From: Roseibium aestuarii
GTDB lineage: Bacteria > Pseudomonadota > Alphaproteobacteria > Rhizobiales > Stappiaceae
Direction of reading: 5' to 3'
Assembly (NCBI RefSeq): GCF_008477545.1
Contig: NZ_VORA01000002.1
Coordinates: 1 to 64,000, forward strand
Length of the DNA: 64,000 nt
Shown here: piece by piece, positions 8,496-18,549 of the stretch
Numbering within the stretch: position 1 is the stretch's first letter
Layout: every line of letters starts with the position of its first letter
Notes under the pieces: generated by a model
The model's database searches: none
Seen by the model: the letters and a program-made list of their open reading frames with translations, nothing else
Told to the model about the DNA's origin: nothing
Made by a program: the position numbers and the translations under genes

Positions 8496-9452
8496 ATGAG
8501 CGCGAACCCTTCCCATCGAGACAGCACCTTCCCCCACCGGCATCTGCTCGGCATCGAAGGTCTGCAACCCCACGAAATCCTCGGTCTCCTGGACCGGGCC
8601 GAAGAGGCCATCGAGATCAGCCGTCAGGTTGAGAAGATCAAGCCGGTGCTGCGTGGGCGCACCCAGATCAACCTCTTCTTCGAAAACTCCACCCGCACCC
8701 AGTCCTCCTTCGAACTGGCAGGCAAGCGTCTGGGCGCGGATGTGATGAACATGGCGGTCAGCCAGTCCTCGGTGAAGAAGGGCGAGACCCTGATCGACAC
8801 CGCGGCGACCCTGAACGCCATGCACCCGGACATCCTGGTGGTGCGCCACAATGCGGCCGGCGCGGTTCATCTGCTCGCCCGCAAGGTCTCCTGCTCGGTG
8901 ATCAACGCCGGCGACGGCCAGCACGAACACCCGACCCAGGCCCTGCTCGACGCCCTGACCATCCGCCGCCACAAGGGCAAGATCGCCCGGCTGACGGTGG
9001 CCATCTGCGGCGACATCACCCATTCCCGCGTGGCCCGCTCCAACATCATCCTGCTTAATGCGCTTGGCGCAAGGGTCCGGGTGATCGCCCCCTCCACCCT
9101 CCTGCCCTCGGGCATCGAGAAGATGGGCGTGGAGGTCTTCCGCGACATGAAGGAAGGGCTGAAGGGCGTGGACATCGTCATGATGCTGCGCCTCCAGCGC
9201 GAGCGCATGAACGGCGCCTTCATTCCGTCGGTTCGCGAATATTACCGCTACTACGGGCTGGATCAGGAAAAGCTCGCCTATGCCAACGACGATGCGCTGG
9301 TCATGCATCCCGGCCCGATGAACCGGGGCGTGGAAATCGACCCGGCCGTTGCCGACGGGCCCCAGAGCCTGATCCGAGAACAGGTGGAAATGGGGGTCGC
9401 CGTCCGCATGGCCGTGCTCGAAGCCCTCGCCGCCCACCTGCCCAACAGCTAA
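8496..9452 (+). CDS. pyrB: Aspartate carbamoyltransferase catalytic subunit
   Basis: A 318-residue ATCase catalytic chain for the second step of pyrimidine synthesis (carbamoyl phosphate plus aspartate). The carbamoyl-phosphate loop [20 protein letters not shown] is present, as are the SVKKGET loop, [16 protein letters not shown] and [13 protein letters not shown] used the ATG at 8496 ([10 protein letters not shown]); an upstream in-frame ATG would add only low-value residues. No pyrI regulatory gene is nearby. Instead the next gene, 18 bp on, is a dihydroorotase-like protein without its metal ligands, as in bacteria where ATCase forms a complex with a non-catalytic PyrC homologue. Confidence 0.96.
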   Translation: MSANPSHRDSTFPHRHLLGIEGLQPHEILGLLDRAEEAIEISRQVEKIKPVLRGRTQINLFFENSTRTQSSFELAGKRLGADVMNMAVSQSSVKKGETLIDTAATLNAMHPDILVVRHNAAGAVHLLARKVSCSVINAGDGQHEHPTQALLDALTIRRHKGKIARLTVAICGDITHSRVARSNIILLNALGARVRVIAPSTLLPSGIEKMGVEVFRDMKEGLKGVDIVMMLRLQRERMNGAFIPSVREYYRYYGLDQEKLAYANDDALVMHPGPMNRGVEIDPAVADGPQSLIREQVEMGVAVRMAVLEALAAHLPNS

Positions 9453-9470
9453 AGCCAGAGGACGAGATCC

Positions 9471-10772
9471 GTGGTTCACGACAGCCCCAAGCCCCTGGTT
9501 CTGACCAACGCCCGGGTGATCGATCCGGCACGCGGCCTTGATGCCCCCGGCGCGGTGATCCTCGCCGATGGCGTGATCCTGGCCGCCGGTCCTGAAGCCG
9601 CCAACCAGGGCGCGCCGGACGGCGCTCAGGTCATCGACTGCGCCGGGGCGGTCGTCGCTCCGGGCCTCATCGACATGTGCGTCTCCGTCGGCGAACCGGG
9701 CCACGAGCACCGGGAAACCTTCGCCTCCGCCTCCCAGGCAGCGGCCAGCGGCGGCGTGACCACCATCTGCACCATGCCGGAAACCGATCCGGTGATCGAC
9801 GATCCGGCGCTGGTCGACTTCATCCTGCGCCGTGCCCGCGACACGGCCATCGTCAATGTCCGCCCCCTCGCCGCCCTGACCAAGGGGCTGGAGGGCAACG
9901 ACATGACCGAGATCGGCCTGTTGCAGGAAGCCGGCGCCATTGCCTTCACCAACGGCCACAAGGCGATCCGCAATCCGCAGATCCTGCGCCGCATCATGAC
10001 CTATGCCCGCGACTTCGATGCGCTGGTCATCCACCACGTGGAAGACCCGGATCTCGGTGGCGGCGTCATGAATGCCGGGTTGAACGCCTCGTGGAAGGGC
10101 CTGTCCGGCGTGCCGCGCGAGGCCGAGATCATCGCGCTGGAGCGCGACCTGCGCCTCGTCGGCATGGCCAAGGGCCGCTATCACGCCAATCTGCTCTCCA
10201 CGGCGGAAAGCGCCCGCGTGCTGGCCATCGGCAAGGACCGGGGGCTCGACGTCACCGCCGGGGTCTCGATCAACCATCTGACCCAGAACGAGAACGACAT
10301 CGGCGCCTACCGCACCTTCTTCAAGATGTCGCCGCCCTTGCGCGATGAGGATGACCGGCAGGCGATGATCGCCGCCCTCAAGGACGGCACCATCGACGTC
10401 ATCGTCTCCAACCACGATCCGCAGGACGTGGAAACCAAGCGCCACCCCTGGGCGGAAGCCGAGGATGGGGCCATCGGCCTGGAGACGCTGCTCGCAGCCA
10501 GCCTGCGCCTCCATCACAGCGAGGATCTGGATCTCCTGACCCTGCTGGCCAAGATGACCATCAATCCGGCCAGACGTCTGGGCCTCGACAGCGGCCGCCT
10601 TTGCGCCGGTGCGCCGGCCGACGTGATCGTCTTCGATCCCGACCGCCCCTGGGTTCTGGAAAAGAAGAACATCCTGTCGCGCTCCAAGAACTCGCCCTTC
10701 GAGGACGCCCGCTTCTCCGGCCGCACCCTGCGCACCATTGTTGCAGGGCGCACCGTTTATACTTACGATTGA
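9471..10772 (+). CDS. pyrC: Dihydroorotase-like protein, probably non-catalytic partner of PyrB
   Basis: A 433-residue amidohydrolase-fold protein (GTG start, GAGGACGAGATCC upstream) that aligns along its length with class I dihydroorotases. The metal motif normally written DxHxH reads DMCVS here, so both histidines (positions 70 and 72) are Cys and Ser. The late catalytic Asp of the TDHAP motif is Asn (NHDPQ, about residue 314). Other family features remain ([32 protein letters not shown]). By established knowledge, inactive homologues such as Pseudomonas PyrC' serve as structural subunits of ATCase. A true dihydroorotase must then lie elsewhere. The symbol follows family usage only. Confidence 0.88.
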   Translation: MVHDSPKPLVLTNARVIDPARGLDAPGAVILADGVILAAGPEAANQGAPDGAQVIDCAGAVVAPGLIDMCVSVGEPGHEHRETFASASQAAASGGVTTICTMPETDPVIDDPALVDFILRRARDTAIVNVRPLAALTKGLEGNDMTEIGLLQEAGAIAFTNGHKAIRNPQILRRIMTYARDFDALVIHHVEDPDLGGGVMNAGLNASWKGLSGVPREAEIIALERDLRLVGMAKGRYHANLLSTAESARVLAIGKDRGLDVTAGVSINHLTQNENDIGAYRTFFKMSPPLRDEDDRQAMIAALKDGTIDVIVSNHDPQDVETKRHPWAEAEDGAIGLETLLAASLRLHHSEDLDLLTLLAKMTINPARRLGLDSGRLCAGAPADVIVFDPDRPWVLEKKNILSRSKNSPFEDARFSGRTLRTIVAGRTVYTYD

Positions 10773-10797
10773 TCGACTTCGACGAGGAAAACCCCAA

Positions 10798-11472
10798 GTG
10801 ACCGAGACGCCCGGCGCGGAAACCGTTGCCTTTGCTTTCACTTCAGTGGCCCTGTCCGGCCTGCTGATCGCGCTTGCCTTCGGCTATCTGCTCGGCTCGA
10901 TCCCCTTCGGCCTGATCATCACCCGGCTGGCCGGCAAGGGCGACATCCGCAAGATCGGCTCCGGCAATATCGGCACCACCAACGTGCTGCGCACCGGCTC
11001 CAAGAAGCTGGCCGCCCTCACCCTGCTCGGCGATGCGCTGAAAGGTACGGTCGCGGTGCTCGTCGCCGGTCTCTATGGCGGTACGGAGCTTGCGCTCGTG
11101 GCTGGTCTCGGCGCCTTCCTCGGCCATCTCTTCCCCGTCTGGCTGAAGTTCAAGGGCGGCAAGGGTGTGGCCACCTATCTCGGCATCCTTCTGGGCCTCG
11201 CCTGGCCCATCGGTCTGGCCTTCGCCGCCATCTGGATCGCCATGGCCTTCGTCTTCCGCTTCTCCTCCCTCTCGGCCCTGGCCGCCAGCCTCGTCAGCCC
11301 CTTCCTGCTGCTGGCCATCGGTGACCTGAACAAGGCCATCCTCTTCGGCCTGCTGTCCCTGATGCTCTGGGTGAAGCATCACGAGAACATCGGCCGCCTG
11401 CTGACCGGCAAGGAAAGCAGGATCGGACAGAAATCCGCTCCTGCCGCTGCGCCGCCGCCGGAAACGGTCTGA
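10798..11472 (+). CDS. plsY: Glycerol-3-phosphate acyltransferase PlsY
   Basis: A 224-residue inner-membrane enzyme that moves the acyl group from acyl-phosphate to glycerol 3-phosphate, the first step in phospholipid synthesis. Motif 1 is [20 protein letters not shown] followed by the SGNIGTTN glycine-rich site, and the phosphate-binding [13 protein letters not shown] is present. About seven hydrophobic helices are visible. I selected the GTG at 10798 because GAGGAAAA lies just upstream; an in-frame ATG at 10738 would overlap pyrC by 35 bp. The C-terminal tail is Ala/Pro-rich. dprA starts 2 bp after its stop. Confidence 0.95.
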   Translation: MTETPGAETVAFAFTSVALSGLLIALAFGYLLGSIPFGLIITRLAGKGDIRKIGSGNIGTTNVLRTGSKKLAALTLLGDALKGTVAVLVAGLYGGTELALVAGLGAFLGHLFPVWLKFKGGKGVATYLGILLGLAWPIGLAFAAIWIAMAFVFRFSSLSALAASLVSPFLLLAIGDLNKAILFGLLSLMLWVKHHENIGRLLTGKESRIGQKSAPAAAPPPETV

Positions 11473-11474
11473 CC

Positions 11475-12614
11475 ATGAGCGGGGCGACCACCACCGGATC
11501 CGCCCTGATACTCACCGAGGCCCAGCGCCTCGCCTGGCTCCGGCTGATCCGGTCGGAAAACGTCGGCCCCGCCACCTTCCGCGATCTGCTCAACCACTGC
11601 GGCTCGGCCGAGGCGGCCCTCGCAGCCCTTCCCGGCCTCTCGCGGCGCGCGGGCAAGCCTGCCATCCGGGTCTGTCCGCTCTCCGACGCCGAGGCTGAAG
11701 TCGAGACCCATGCCCGCATCGGCGCCCGCCTCGTCGCCCTCGGCGAGCCCGACTATCCCCCGCATCTGCGCCATATCGACGGACCGCCGCCCCTCATCTC
11801 CCTGGCCGGGGGCCCCGCGTCGTCCCGCCCGCTCGCCATTGCGCTGGTCGGCGCCCGCAATGCCTCTCTGAGCGGGCAGAAGCTGGCGCGCCAGATTGCC
11901 CGTGACCTTTCCGACGCGGGCTATCTCACCGTGTCGGGCCTGGCCCGCGGCATCGACGCGGCAGCTCACGAAGCCTCTCTCGACGGTGGCACCCTCGCCG
12001 TCTTCGCCGGTGGCATCGATGTGCTCTATCCGCCGGAGAACGAGGCGCTGGCCCACCGCATTGCGTCATTCGGCGGTTCGCTCCTCAGCGAAATGCCCTT
12101 CGGCTGGAAGCCGCGAGCCCGCGACTTTCCCCGCCGCAACCGGCTCATTTCCGGCATCAGCCTGGGTGTGGTGGTCATCGAGGCGGCCAAGGGATCCGGC
12201 TCGCTTCACACCGCCCGCTTCGCGCTGGACCAGAACCGGGACATCTTCGCCGTGCCCGGCTCGCCGCTGGATCCGCGTTCCGAAGGGGCCAATGCCCTGA
12301 TCCGTCAGGGCGCGACCTTGGTCCGCGATGCGAGCGACGTGATCGAGGCCCTGGCCGGCCGGTCCGAGCCCCAGCTGCCCTTCGGCGAACCGGAGAACGA
12401 CGAGTTCGGGACTTTTGACGGCGCGCCCGCCGACCCGGGCGACCAGGACCGGGAGCAGCTTCTGCGCGCCCTCGGCCCGGCACCGGTCGCCATCGACGAA
12501 CTGGTCCAGTTCACCGGTCTGGAACCCCGCATCGTCAGCGTTCTCCTGCTGGAACTGGAGCTTGCCGGTCGGCTGGAGCGCCTCGGCGGACAGAAGGTCT
12601 CCCTTGTCTACTGA
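11475..12614 (+). CDS. dprA: DNA-processing protein DprA
   Basis: A 379-residue DprA. The N-terminal helical region (residues about 15-70, LAWLRLIRSENVGPATF) precedes the Rossmann-like domain with VGARNASLSG, VSGLARGIDAAAHEASL, FAGGIDVLYPPEN, FPRRNRLISG and GSGSLHTARFALDQNR. A C-terminal winged-helix like domain (residues about 315-379) follows. DprA loads RecA on incoming single-stranded DNA during transformation. Most alphaproteobacteria carry it whether or not they are known to be competent, and no com genes are in this window. Confidence 0.95.
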   Translation: MSGATTTGSALILTEAQRLAWLRLIRSENVGPATFRDLLNHCGSAEAALAALPGLSRRAGKPAIRVCPLSDAEAEVETHARIGARLVALGEPDYPPHLRHIDGPPPLISLAGGPASSRPLAIALVGARNASLSGQKLARQIARDLSDAGYLTVSGLARGIDAAAHEASLDGGTLAVFAGGIDVLYPPENEALAHRIASFGGSLLSEMPFGWKPRARDFPRRNRLISGISLGVVVIEAAKGSGSLHTARFALDQNRDIFAVPGSPLDPRSEGANALIRQGATLVRDASDVIEALAGRSEPQLPFGEPENDEFGTFDGAPADPGDQDREQLLRALGPAPVAIDELVQFTGLEPRIVSVLLLELELAGRLERLGGQKVSLVY

Positions 12615-12848
12615 CCGGCCGACACGCCTCTCCGGAAGGGGAAACGCCCCACGGCACTCGTCAGAAACACGAGGATTTCCCGGTCATTTCCGTCCAGGAG
12701 GGGAAGCCGCCTTGACCAGACCTTCACAAAAGTCCATTTGACAGGCGGCTTTCGATCCGTGATCGTCGCCACTCCAAATCACACCTTGTAACGGACGCGC
12801 ATCTGGGGGGCCCAGGGGCGGAATCCGGCAAAACGCTTCTGGGTACGA

Positions 12849-15581
12849 ATGAACATCGTCATTGTGGAATCCCCGGCAAAGGCCAAGACCATCAACAAGT
12901 ATCTGGGCTCCAACTACCAGGTCTTAGCGTCCTATGGCCATGTGCGCGACCTGCCCCCCAAGGACGGTTCGGTCCAGCCTGATGACAATTTCGCCATGAG
13001 CTGGCAGGTGGATGCCAAGTCCCAGAAGCGCCTCAACGAGATCGCCGCAGCCGTCAAGGATGCCGACCGCCTCATTCTCGCAACTGACCCGGATCGCGAA
13101 GGGGAAGCCATCTCGTGGCATGTGCTGGAAGTGCTCCAGAAGAAGAAGGTGCTCAAGGACAAGCCGGTCGAGCGCGTAGTCTTCAACGCGATCACCAAGC
13201 AGGCGATCCTGGATGCCATGGCCAATCCGCGCCAGCTCGACACGCCGCTGGTCGATGCCTATCTGGCCCGCCGGGCGCTCGACTATCTGGTCGGCTTCAC
13301 CCTGTCTCCCGTCCTGTGGCGCAAGCTGCCCGGCGCCCGCTCCGCCGGCCGCGTGCAGTCCGTGGCCCTGCGCCTGATCTGCGACCGGGAAATGGAGATC
13401 GAGGTCTTCAAGGCCCAGGAATACTGGTCCATCGTCGCCAACCTGCAGACCCCGGGCATGGCCACCTTCCAGGCCGGCATCACCGGCTTCGACGGCAAGA
13501 AGATCGGCCGCCACGACATCACCAACGAGCAGGATGCCACCACCATCCGCACCATGCTGGAAAGCGCCAGCTTCCAGGTGGGCTCCGTCGTGTCCAAGCC
13601 CGCCAAGCGCAATCCCTCGCCCCCCTTCACCACCTCCACCCTGCAGCAGGAAGCAAGCCGCAAGCTCGGCTTCTCCGCCTCGCGCACCATGCAGGTGGCC
13701 CAGAAGCTCTACGAGGGCATCACCATCGGCGGCGAGACCACCGGTCTCATCACCTACATGCGAACCGACGGCGTGCAGATCGCCGGCGAAGCCATCTCCG
13801 CCGCCCGCAAGGTGATCGGCCAGGACTACGGCGACAATTACGTGCCGGAGAAGCCGCGCTTCTATTCCTCCAAGGCCAAGAACGCCCAGGAGGCCCACGA
13901 GGCCATTCGTCCGACCGACCTCTTCCGGCGCCCGAAGGATGTCGCCCGCTTCCTCGATCAGGACCAGGCACGCCTGTATGAACTGGTGTGGAAGCGCACC
14001 ATGGCCTCCCAGATGGAAAGCGCCGTGCTCGAGCGCACCACCATCGACATCGACGCGAAGAACGGCGCGAAGACCGCGACCCTGCGCGCCACCGGCTCCG
14101 TGGTCCGCTTCGACGGCTTCCTCGCCCTCTATCAGGAAGGCCGCGACGATGACGACGAGGAAGCGGCAAACCGCCTGCCCGCCGTCAATGACAATGACGC
14201 CCTGACCCTGGCCGCCACCGGCGCCAAGCCGGTCGAGGCCAACCAGCATTTCACCCAGCCGCCCCCGCGCTACACGGAAGCGAGCCTGGTGAAGAAGATG
14301 GAAGAGCTCGGCATCGGCCGGCCCTCCACCTATGCCTCCACGCTCCAGACCCTGCGCGACCGCGAATATGTGGAGCTGGAGAAGAAGCAGCTGGTCCCCC
14401 AAGACAAGGGCCGCATCGTCACGGCCTTCCTGCAGAGCTTCTTCAACCGCTATGTGGAGTTCGACTTCACCGCGAGCCTGGAAGAACAGCTTGACCGCAT
14501 CTCCGCCGGCGAACTCTCCTGGCAGGAAGTGCTGCGCGACTTCTGGCGCGACTTCTCCGGTGCCGTCACCGAGATCAAGGATCTGCGCGTTTCCGAGGTG
14601 CTCGACGCCCTGAACGAGCTGCTGGCGCCCCATATCTTCCCCGACAAGGGCGACGGCTCAAATCCGCGCGCCTGCCCGGTCTGCGACAGCGGCCAGCTCT
14701 CCCTCAAGGTCTCCAAGTTCGGCGCCTTCATCGGCTGCTCGAACTATCCCGAATGCAGCTACACCCGCCAACTCGCCAAGTCCGGCGAGGGCGAGGAGGA
14801 TGGCGCGGCCGACGGCCCCAAGGTGCTCGGACAGGATCCGGAAACCGGTCTCGACGTCAGCCTGCGCAACGGCCGTTTCGGCCTCTACGTGCAGCTGGGC
14901 GAAGATTCCAAGGAAAACAAGCCCAAGCGCTCGTCCCTGCCCAAGACCTGGTCGGCCTCCGATCTGGATCTGGAAAAGGCCCTGCAGCTTCTGTCCCTGC
15001 CCCGCGAAGTGGGTCTGCACCCGGAAGATGGCAAGCCGATAACGGCGAACCTCGGCCGCTATGGGCCCTATGTCCATCACGAGGGCACCTATGCCAACCT
15101 GACCTCACCGGACGAGGTCTTCTCCGTTGGCCTGAACCGCGCCGTCGATGCACTGGCCGAAAAGCGGGCCAAGGGTGGACGTGGACGGGCGACCGCCGCC
15201 CCCCTGAAGGAGCTGGGCGAGCATCCGGACGGCGGGCCGGTGAATGTCTATGAAGGCCGCTACGGACCTTACGTGAAATGGGCCAAGGTCAATGCCACCC
15301 TGCCCAAGGACACCGATCCCCAGAGCGTGACCCTGGAACAGGCGCTGGAACTGGTGAACGCCAAGGCCGCCAAGGCGCCGAAGAAGGCGACCGCCAAGAA
15401 GACGACGACAAAAACGGCGGCCGCGAAGAAGACCACGACGAAGAAGGCCGCTGCCAAGGATGGCGACGAAGCGGCCGAAAAGAAGCCTGCGGCCAAGAAG
15501 GCCGCAACGAAGAAGACACCGGCCAAAAAGGCCACCACAAAGAAAACCGCAGCGAAAGCTGCGGCGGATGACGCCTCTTGA
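12849..15581 (+). CDS. topA: DNA topoisomerase I (type IA)
   Basis: A 910-residue type IA topoisomerase that relaxes negative supercoils. The Toprim start VIVESPAKAKTINKYLG and DPDREGEAISWH are intact. The catalytic tyrosine is Tyr303 in GLITYMRTDG. A zinc ribbon (CPVCDSG ... GCSNYPECSYTR) lies near residue 615-640, followed by two or three topoisomerase C-terminal repeats (FGLYVQLGED, GRYGPYVHHEGTYANL, GRYGPYVKWAKVNATL). The last 70 or so residues are almost only Lys, Ala and Thr, like an H1-type tail, which in other actinobacterial and alphaproteobacterial TopA proteins helps processive DNA binding. rnr overlaps its stop codon. Confidence 0.97.
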   Translation: MNIVIVESPAKAKTINKYLGSNYQVLASYGHVRDLPPKDGSVQPDDNFAMSWQVDAKSQKRLNEIAAAVKDADRLILATDPDREGEAISWHVLEVLQKKKVLKDKPVERVVFNAITKQAILDAMANPRQLDTPLVDAYLARRALDYLVGFTLSPVLWRKLPGARSAGRVQSVALRLICDREMEIEVFKAQEYWSIVANLQTPGMATFQAGITGFDGKKIGRHDITNEQDATTIRTMLESASFQVGSVVSKPAKRNPSPPFTTSTLQQEASRKLGFSASRTMQVAQKLYEGITIGGETTGLITYMRTDGVQIAGEAISAARKVIGQDYGDNYVPEKPRFYSSKAKNAQEAHEAIRPTDLFRRPKDVARFLDQDQARLYELVWKRTMASQMESAVLERTTIDIDAKNGAKTATLRATGSVVRFDGFLALYQEGRDDDDEEAANRLPAVNDNDALTLAATGAKPVEANQHFTQPPPRYTEASLVKKMEELGIGRPSTYASTLQTLRDREYVELEKKQLVPQDKGRIVTAFLQSFFNRYVEFDFTASLEEQLDRISAGELSWQEVLRDFWRDFSGAVTEIKDLRVSEVLDALNELLAPHIFPDKGDGSNPRACPVCDSGQLSLKVSKFGAFIGCSNYPECSYTRQLAKSGEGEEDGAADGPKVLGQDPETGLDVSLRNGRFGLYVQLGEDSKENKPKRSSLPKTWSASDLDLEKALQLLSLPREVGLHPEDGKPITANLGRYGPYVHHEGTYANLTSPDEVFSVGLNRAVDALAEKRAKGGRGRATAAPLKELGEHPDGGPVNVYEGRYGPYVKWAKVNATLPKDTDPQSVTLEQALELVNAKAAKAPKKATAKKTTTKTAAAKKTTTKKAAAKDGDEAAEKKPAAKKAATKKTPAKKATTKKTAAKAAADDAS

Positions 15582-18046
15582 ATGCAAGACGCATAGGGCC
15601 CCCAGGGTCCGGCACCAAGGCCAAGCGACCGGCGGTCGCCCGTCGCAAGGCCGAAGCGAAGGCTGCAGGCACCCCTGCAGCCCGCTCTCCCGGCAACTTC
15701 CCCTCCCGGGAAGACATTCTGGCCTTTGTCGCGGAAAACCCCGGCAAGGCGGGAAAGCGCGAGATCGCGCGCCATTTCGGCATTTCCGGCGCGGGCCGGA
15801 TCCAGCTCAAGAAGATGCTGAAGGACCTGGGCACGGAAGGCCTGGTGGAAAAGCGCCAGAAGCGCCTCATCCGCCCGGGCGACCTGCCGCCGGTCTTCGT
15901 CGTCAATCTGGTCGCCCGCGACCAGGACGGCGAACTTCTGGGCGAACCCCAGGAGTGGGATCCGGAAGCCGGCCCCTGCCCCAAGGTTCTGGTCCTGCCG
16001 TCGAAGGCCCGTGGCGCCCAGCCCGGTCTGGGCGACCGGGCGCTCATTCGCCTGACCGAAGCCGAGACCGGCTTCGAGGCGCAATATGCGGGCCGCATCC
16101 TGAAGCTTCTGGAACGCCAGCAGGGCGCCATTCTCGGCATCCTTCGCTTCCGCGCCGGCGGCAAGGTGCCGTGGCTCGAGCCCATCGACAAGAAGTCGCG
16201 CGAGATCGACGTCGATCCCTCCGACCTGAAGGACGCCCGCGAGGGCGATCTGGTCAGCGTCACCATCTCCCGCACCGGCCGCTATGGCGCGCCGCGTGCC
16301 GAGATCGTGGAGCGCTTCGGCGCGCCGGGCTCGGAAAAGGCGATTTCCGAGATCGCCCTGCACGCCCATGGCATCCGCCATGTCTTTCCGCGCGAGGTGA
16401 TCGAGGAGTCCGAGGCCGCCAAGCCCGTCACCCTGGGCAAGCGCGAGGACTGGCGCCAGGTCCCGCTGATCACCATCGATCCGCCCGACGCCAAGGACCA
16501 CGATGACGCGGTCTTTGCGGAAAGGGACGAGGATCCCGCCAACGAAGGCGGTCACATTGTCTATGTGGCGATTGCCGACGTCGCCCACTACGTGCGCACC
16601 GGCACGGCCCTCGACCGCGAGGCCCATCAGCGCGGAAACTCGGTCTATTTCCCCGACCGGGTGATCCCGATGCTGCCCGAACGCATCTCCAACGACCTCT
16701 GCTCCCTGCGCGAGCGCGAGGACCGGCCGGCGATTGCCGTGCGCATGGTCTTCAACGCCCAGGGCCGCAAGATCGAGCACAGCTTCCACCGGGTGCTGAT
16801 GCGCTCGGCCGCCAAGCTCTCCTATCTGCAGGCGCAGAAGGCGATCGAAGGCATCGCGGACGAGAAGACCGAGACCCTCGTCGAGGGCGTTCTGAAGCCG
16901 ATCTGGGCCGCCTATGCGGTGCTGAAGAAGGGCCGCGACGCCCGTCAGCCGCTGGAGCTCGACCTGCCCGAGCGCAAGATCAAGCTCAAGGACGACGGCA
17001 CCGTCGATCACGTTTACGTGCCCGAACGGCTCGACGCCCACAAGCTGATCGAGGAATTCATGATCCAGGCAAACGTCTCGGCCGCCGAGACCCTGGAGAA
17101 GAAGAAGATCGGGCTGCTCTACCGCATCCACGATGCCTCGACGCCGGAGAAGCTGGAAAGCCTCAAGGAGTTCCTCTCCACCATCAACATGAAGCTGCCC
17201 TCCGCCGGCGGACTTCGCCCCGCCGTCTTCAACACCATCCTGGAGAAGGTGAAGGACAGCGCCCAGTCGCAGCTGGTCAACGAGGTCATCCTGCGCTCTC
17301 AGGCCCAGGCCGAGTATCACCCGCAGAACATCGGCCATTTTGGCCTGAATCTGCGCCGTTATGCGCATTTTACCTCGCCGATCCGCCGCTATGCGGACCT
17401 GATCGTCCACCGCGGCCTGATCACCGCGATGGGCTTCGGCAAGGATGGACTGCCCGAAGGAATCGAGGCCAAGCTGGAAGCCATCGGGGCGGAGATCTCT
17501 GCCGCCGAACGGCGCGCCATGCTCGCCGAACGCGACACGATCGACCGGCTGATCGCCCTGTGGATGTCCGACCAGATCGGCGCCACCTTCAAGGGCCGCA
17601 TCGGCGGCGTGACCAAGTCCGGCCTCTTCGTGCGCCTGAACGACAGTGGCGCCGACGGCTTCGTGCCCGCCTCCACCATCGGCCTCGACTATTACCGGTA
17701 TGACGAAGGGTCGCACGCCCTGATAGGTGACAAGACCCGGGAAACCTATCAGCTTGGGGACCAGGTCGACGTCAAGCTCGTGGAGGCTGCCCCCTTCGCT
17801 GGCGCGTTGCGCTTCGAAATCCTCACGCCAGGCCGCAAGGGCCCGGGCGGCTCCACCTACAAGGGCCGCGCCGGCTCCAGCCGGCCGCCGAAGAGGAACG
17901 GCCCGGGAAGAGACGGTCCCGGCCGGGGCAAGCCATTCGCAAAACGGTCCGAAGACCCCTCGGGGGACGGACCGGGGGGCAAGTCGGGCGGACCTGCGAA
18001 ACTCTCGCGGGCCGCGCGCCGGGCCAAGGCGTCGAAAAGGGGGTAA
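15578..18046 (+). CDS. rnr: Ribonuclease R
   Basis: An 822-residue 3'-5' exoribonuclease, close to the E. coli size. An N-terminal helix-turn-helix-like domain (KAGKREIARHFGISGAGR) precedes the cold-shock domains. The RNB catalytic core is marked by IDPPDAKDHDDAVFAE and IADVAHYVRTGTALDREA, and the S1 domain lies near 670-750 (FKGRIGGVTKSGLFVRLND). A basic, Gly/Pro/Arg-rich tail ends the protein. The only in-frame start before the conserved part is TTG at 15578, overlapping the topA stop as TTGA, so translation is probably coupled to topA. The start is less sure than the gene. Confidence 0.93.
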   Translation: MNARRIGPPGSGTKAKRPAVARRKAEAKAAGTPAARSPGNFPSREDILAFVAENPGKAGKREIARHFGISGAGRIQLKKMLKDLGTEGLVEKRQKRLIRPGDLPPVFVVNLVARDQDGELLGEPQEWDPEAGPCPKVLVLPSKARGAQPGLGDRALIRLTEAETGFEAQYAGRILKLLERQQGAILGILRFRAGGKVPWLEPIDKKSREIDVDPSDLKDAREGDLVSVTISRTGRYGAPRAEIVERFGAPGSEKAISEIALHAHGIRHVFPREVIEESEAAKPVTLGKREDWRQVPLITIDPPDAKDHDDAVFAERDEDPANEGGHIVYVAIADVAHYVRTGTALDREAHQRGNSVYFPDRVIPMLPERISNDLCSLREREDRPAIAVRMVFNAQGRKIEHSFHRVLMRSAAKLSYLQAQKAIEGIADEKTETLVEGVLKPIWAAYAVLKKGRDARQPLELDLPERKIKLKDDGTVDHVYVPERLDAHKLIEEFMIQANVSAAETLEKKKIGLLYRIHDASTPEKLESLKEFLSTINMKLPSAGGLRPAVFNTILEKVKDSAQSQLVNEVILRSQAQAEYHPQNIGHFGLNLRRYAHFTSPIRRYADLIVHRGLITAMGFGKDGLPEGIEAKLEAIGAEISAAERRAMLAERDTIDRLIALWMSDQIGATFKGRIGGVTKSGLFVRLNDSGADGFVPASTIGLDYYRYDEGSHALIGDKTRETYQLGDQVDVKLVEAAPFAGALRFEILTPGRKGPGGSTYKGRAGSSRPPKRNGPGRDGPGRGKPFAKRSEDPSGDGPGGKSGGPAKLSRAARRAKASKRG

Positions 18047-18069
18047 CGTCTTTTCGGAAGTGAGAGCAG

Positions 18070-18549
18070 ATGAGCGTGAGAATGACATCGACGCTGGACG
18101 ACGGAGCCCGCGCGGCTCCGGCGGTCGAGCGGCCAGAACGGCGTGAGCGCAATGTCCTTCAGTCCATGGTGCGCGGCAGCCTGAACCGCTGCCCGCATTG
18201 CGGCAAGGGCAAGCTCTTCAAGGGCTATCTGACGACCAACTACGCCTGCTCCGCTTGCGGTGAGGAATTCCACCATCACCGCGCCGACGACGCGCCGCCC
18301 TATTTCACCATCACGCTGGTGGGGCACATCATCATCCCCGCCCTTCTGGCCGTGGAGATGCTCTACCGCCCAGCCCTGTGGATCCACATGGCACTGTGGC
18401 TGCCGCTCACGCTGATCCTGTCGCTTGTCTTCCTGCGCCCCATCAAGGGGGCTCTGGTGGGCCTGCAATGGGCGCTCTTCATGCATGGCTTCGATCCGCT
18501 GAGCGGCGAGGACGAGCCTCACCCCGATCCGGCGGACCTGCTGAAATGA
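18070..18549 (+). CDS. DUF983 family membrane protein
   Basis: A 159-residue protein of the DUF983 family, found widely in alphaproteobacteria and of unknown function. A small zinc-ribbon-like unit (CPHCGKGKLF ... CSACGEEF) is followed by HRADDAPPYFTI and two membrane helices. It sits 23 bp after rnr, and its stop overlaps the start of the NUDIX gene by ATGA, so the two are co-translated. Synteny with rnr and topA is common in the order. Confidence 0.9.
   Translation: MSVRMTSTLDDGARAAPAVERPERRERNVLQSMVRGSLNRCPHCGKGKLFKGYLTTNYACSACGEEFHHHRADDAPPYFTITLVGHIIIPALLAVEMLYRPALWIHMALWLPLTLILSLVFLRPIKGALVGLQWALFMHGFDPLSGEDEPHPDPADLLK

Noticed and set aside
8343..10841. 832-codon open frame antisense to pyrB and pyrC
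   Set aside because: Runs through three well-supported plus-strand genes; Asp/Gly/His-rich antisense composition typical of GC-rich shadows.
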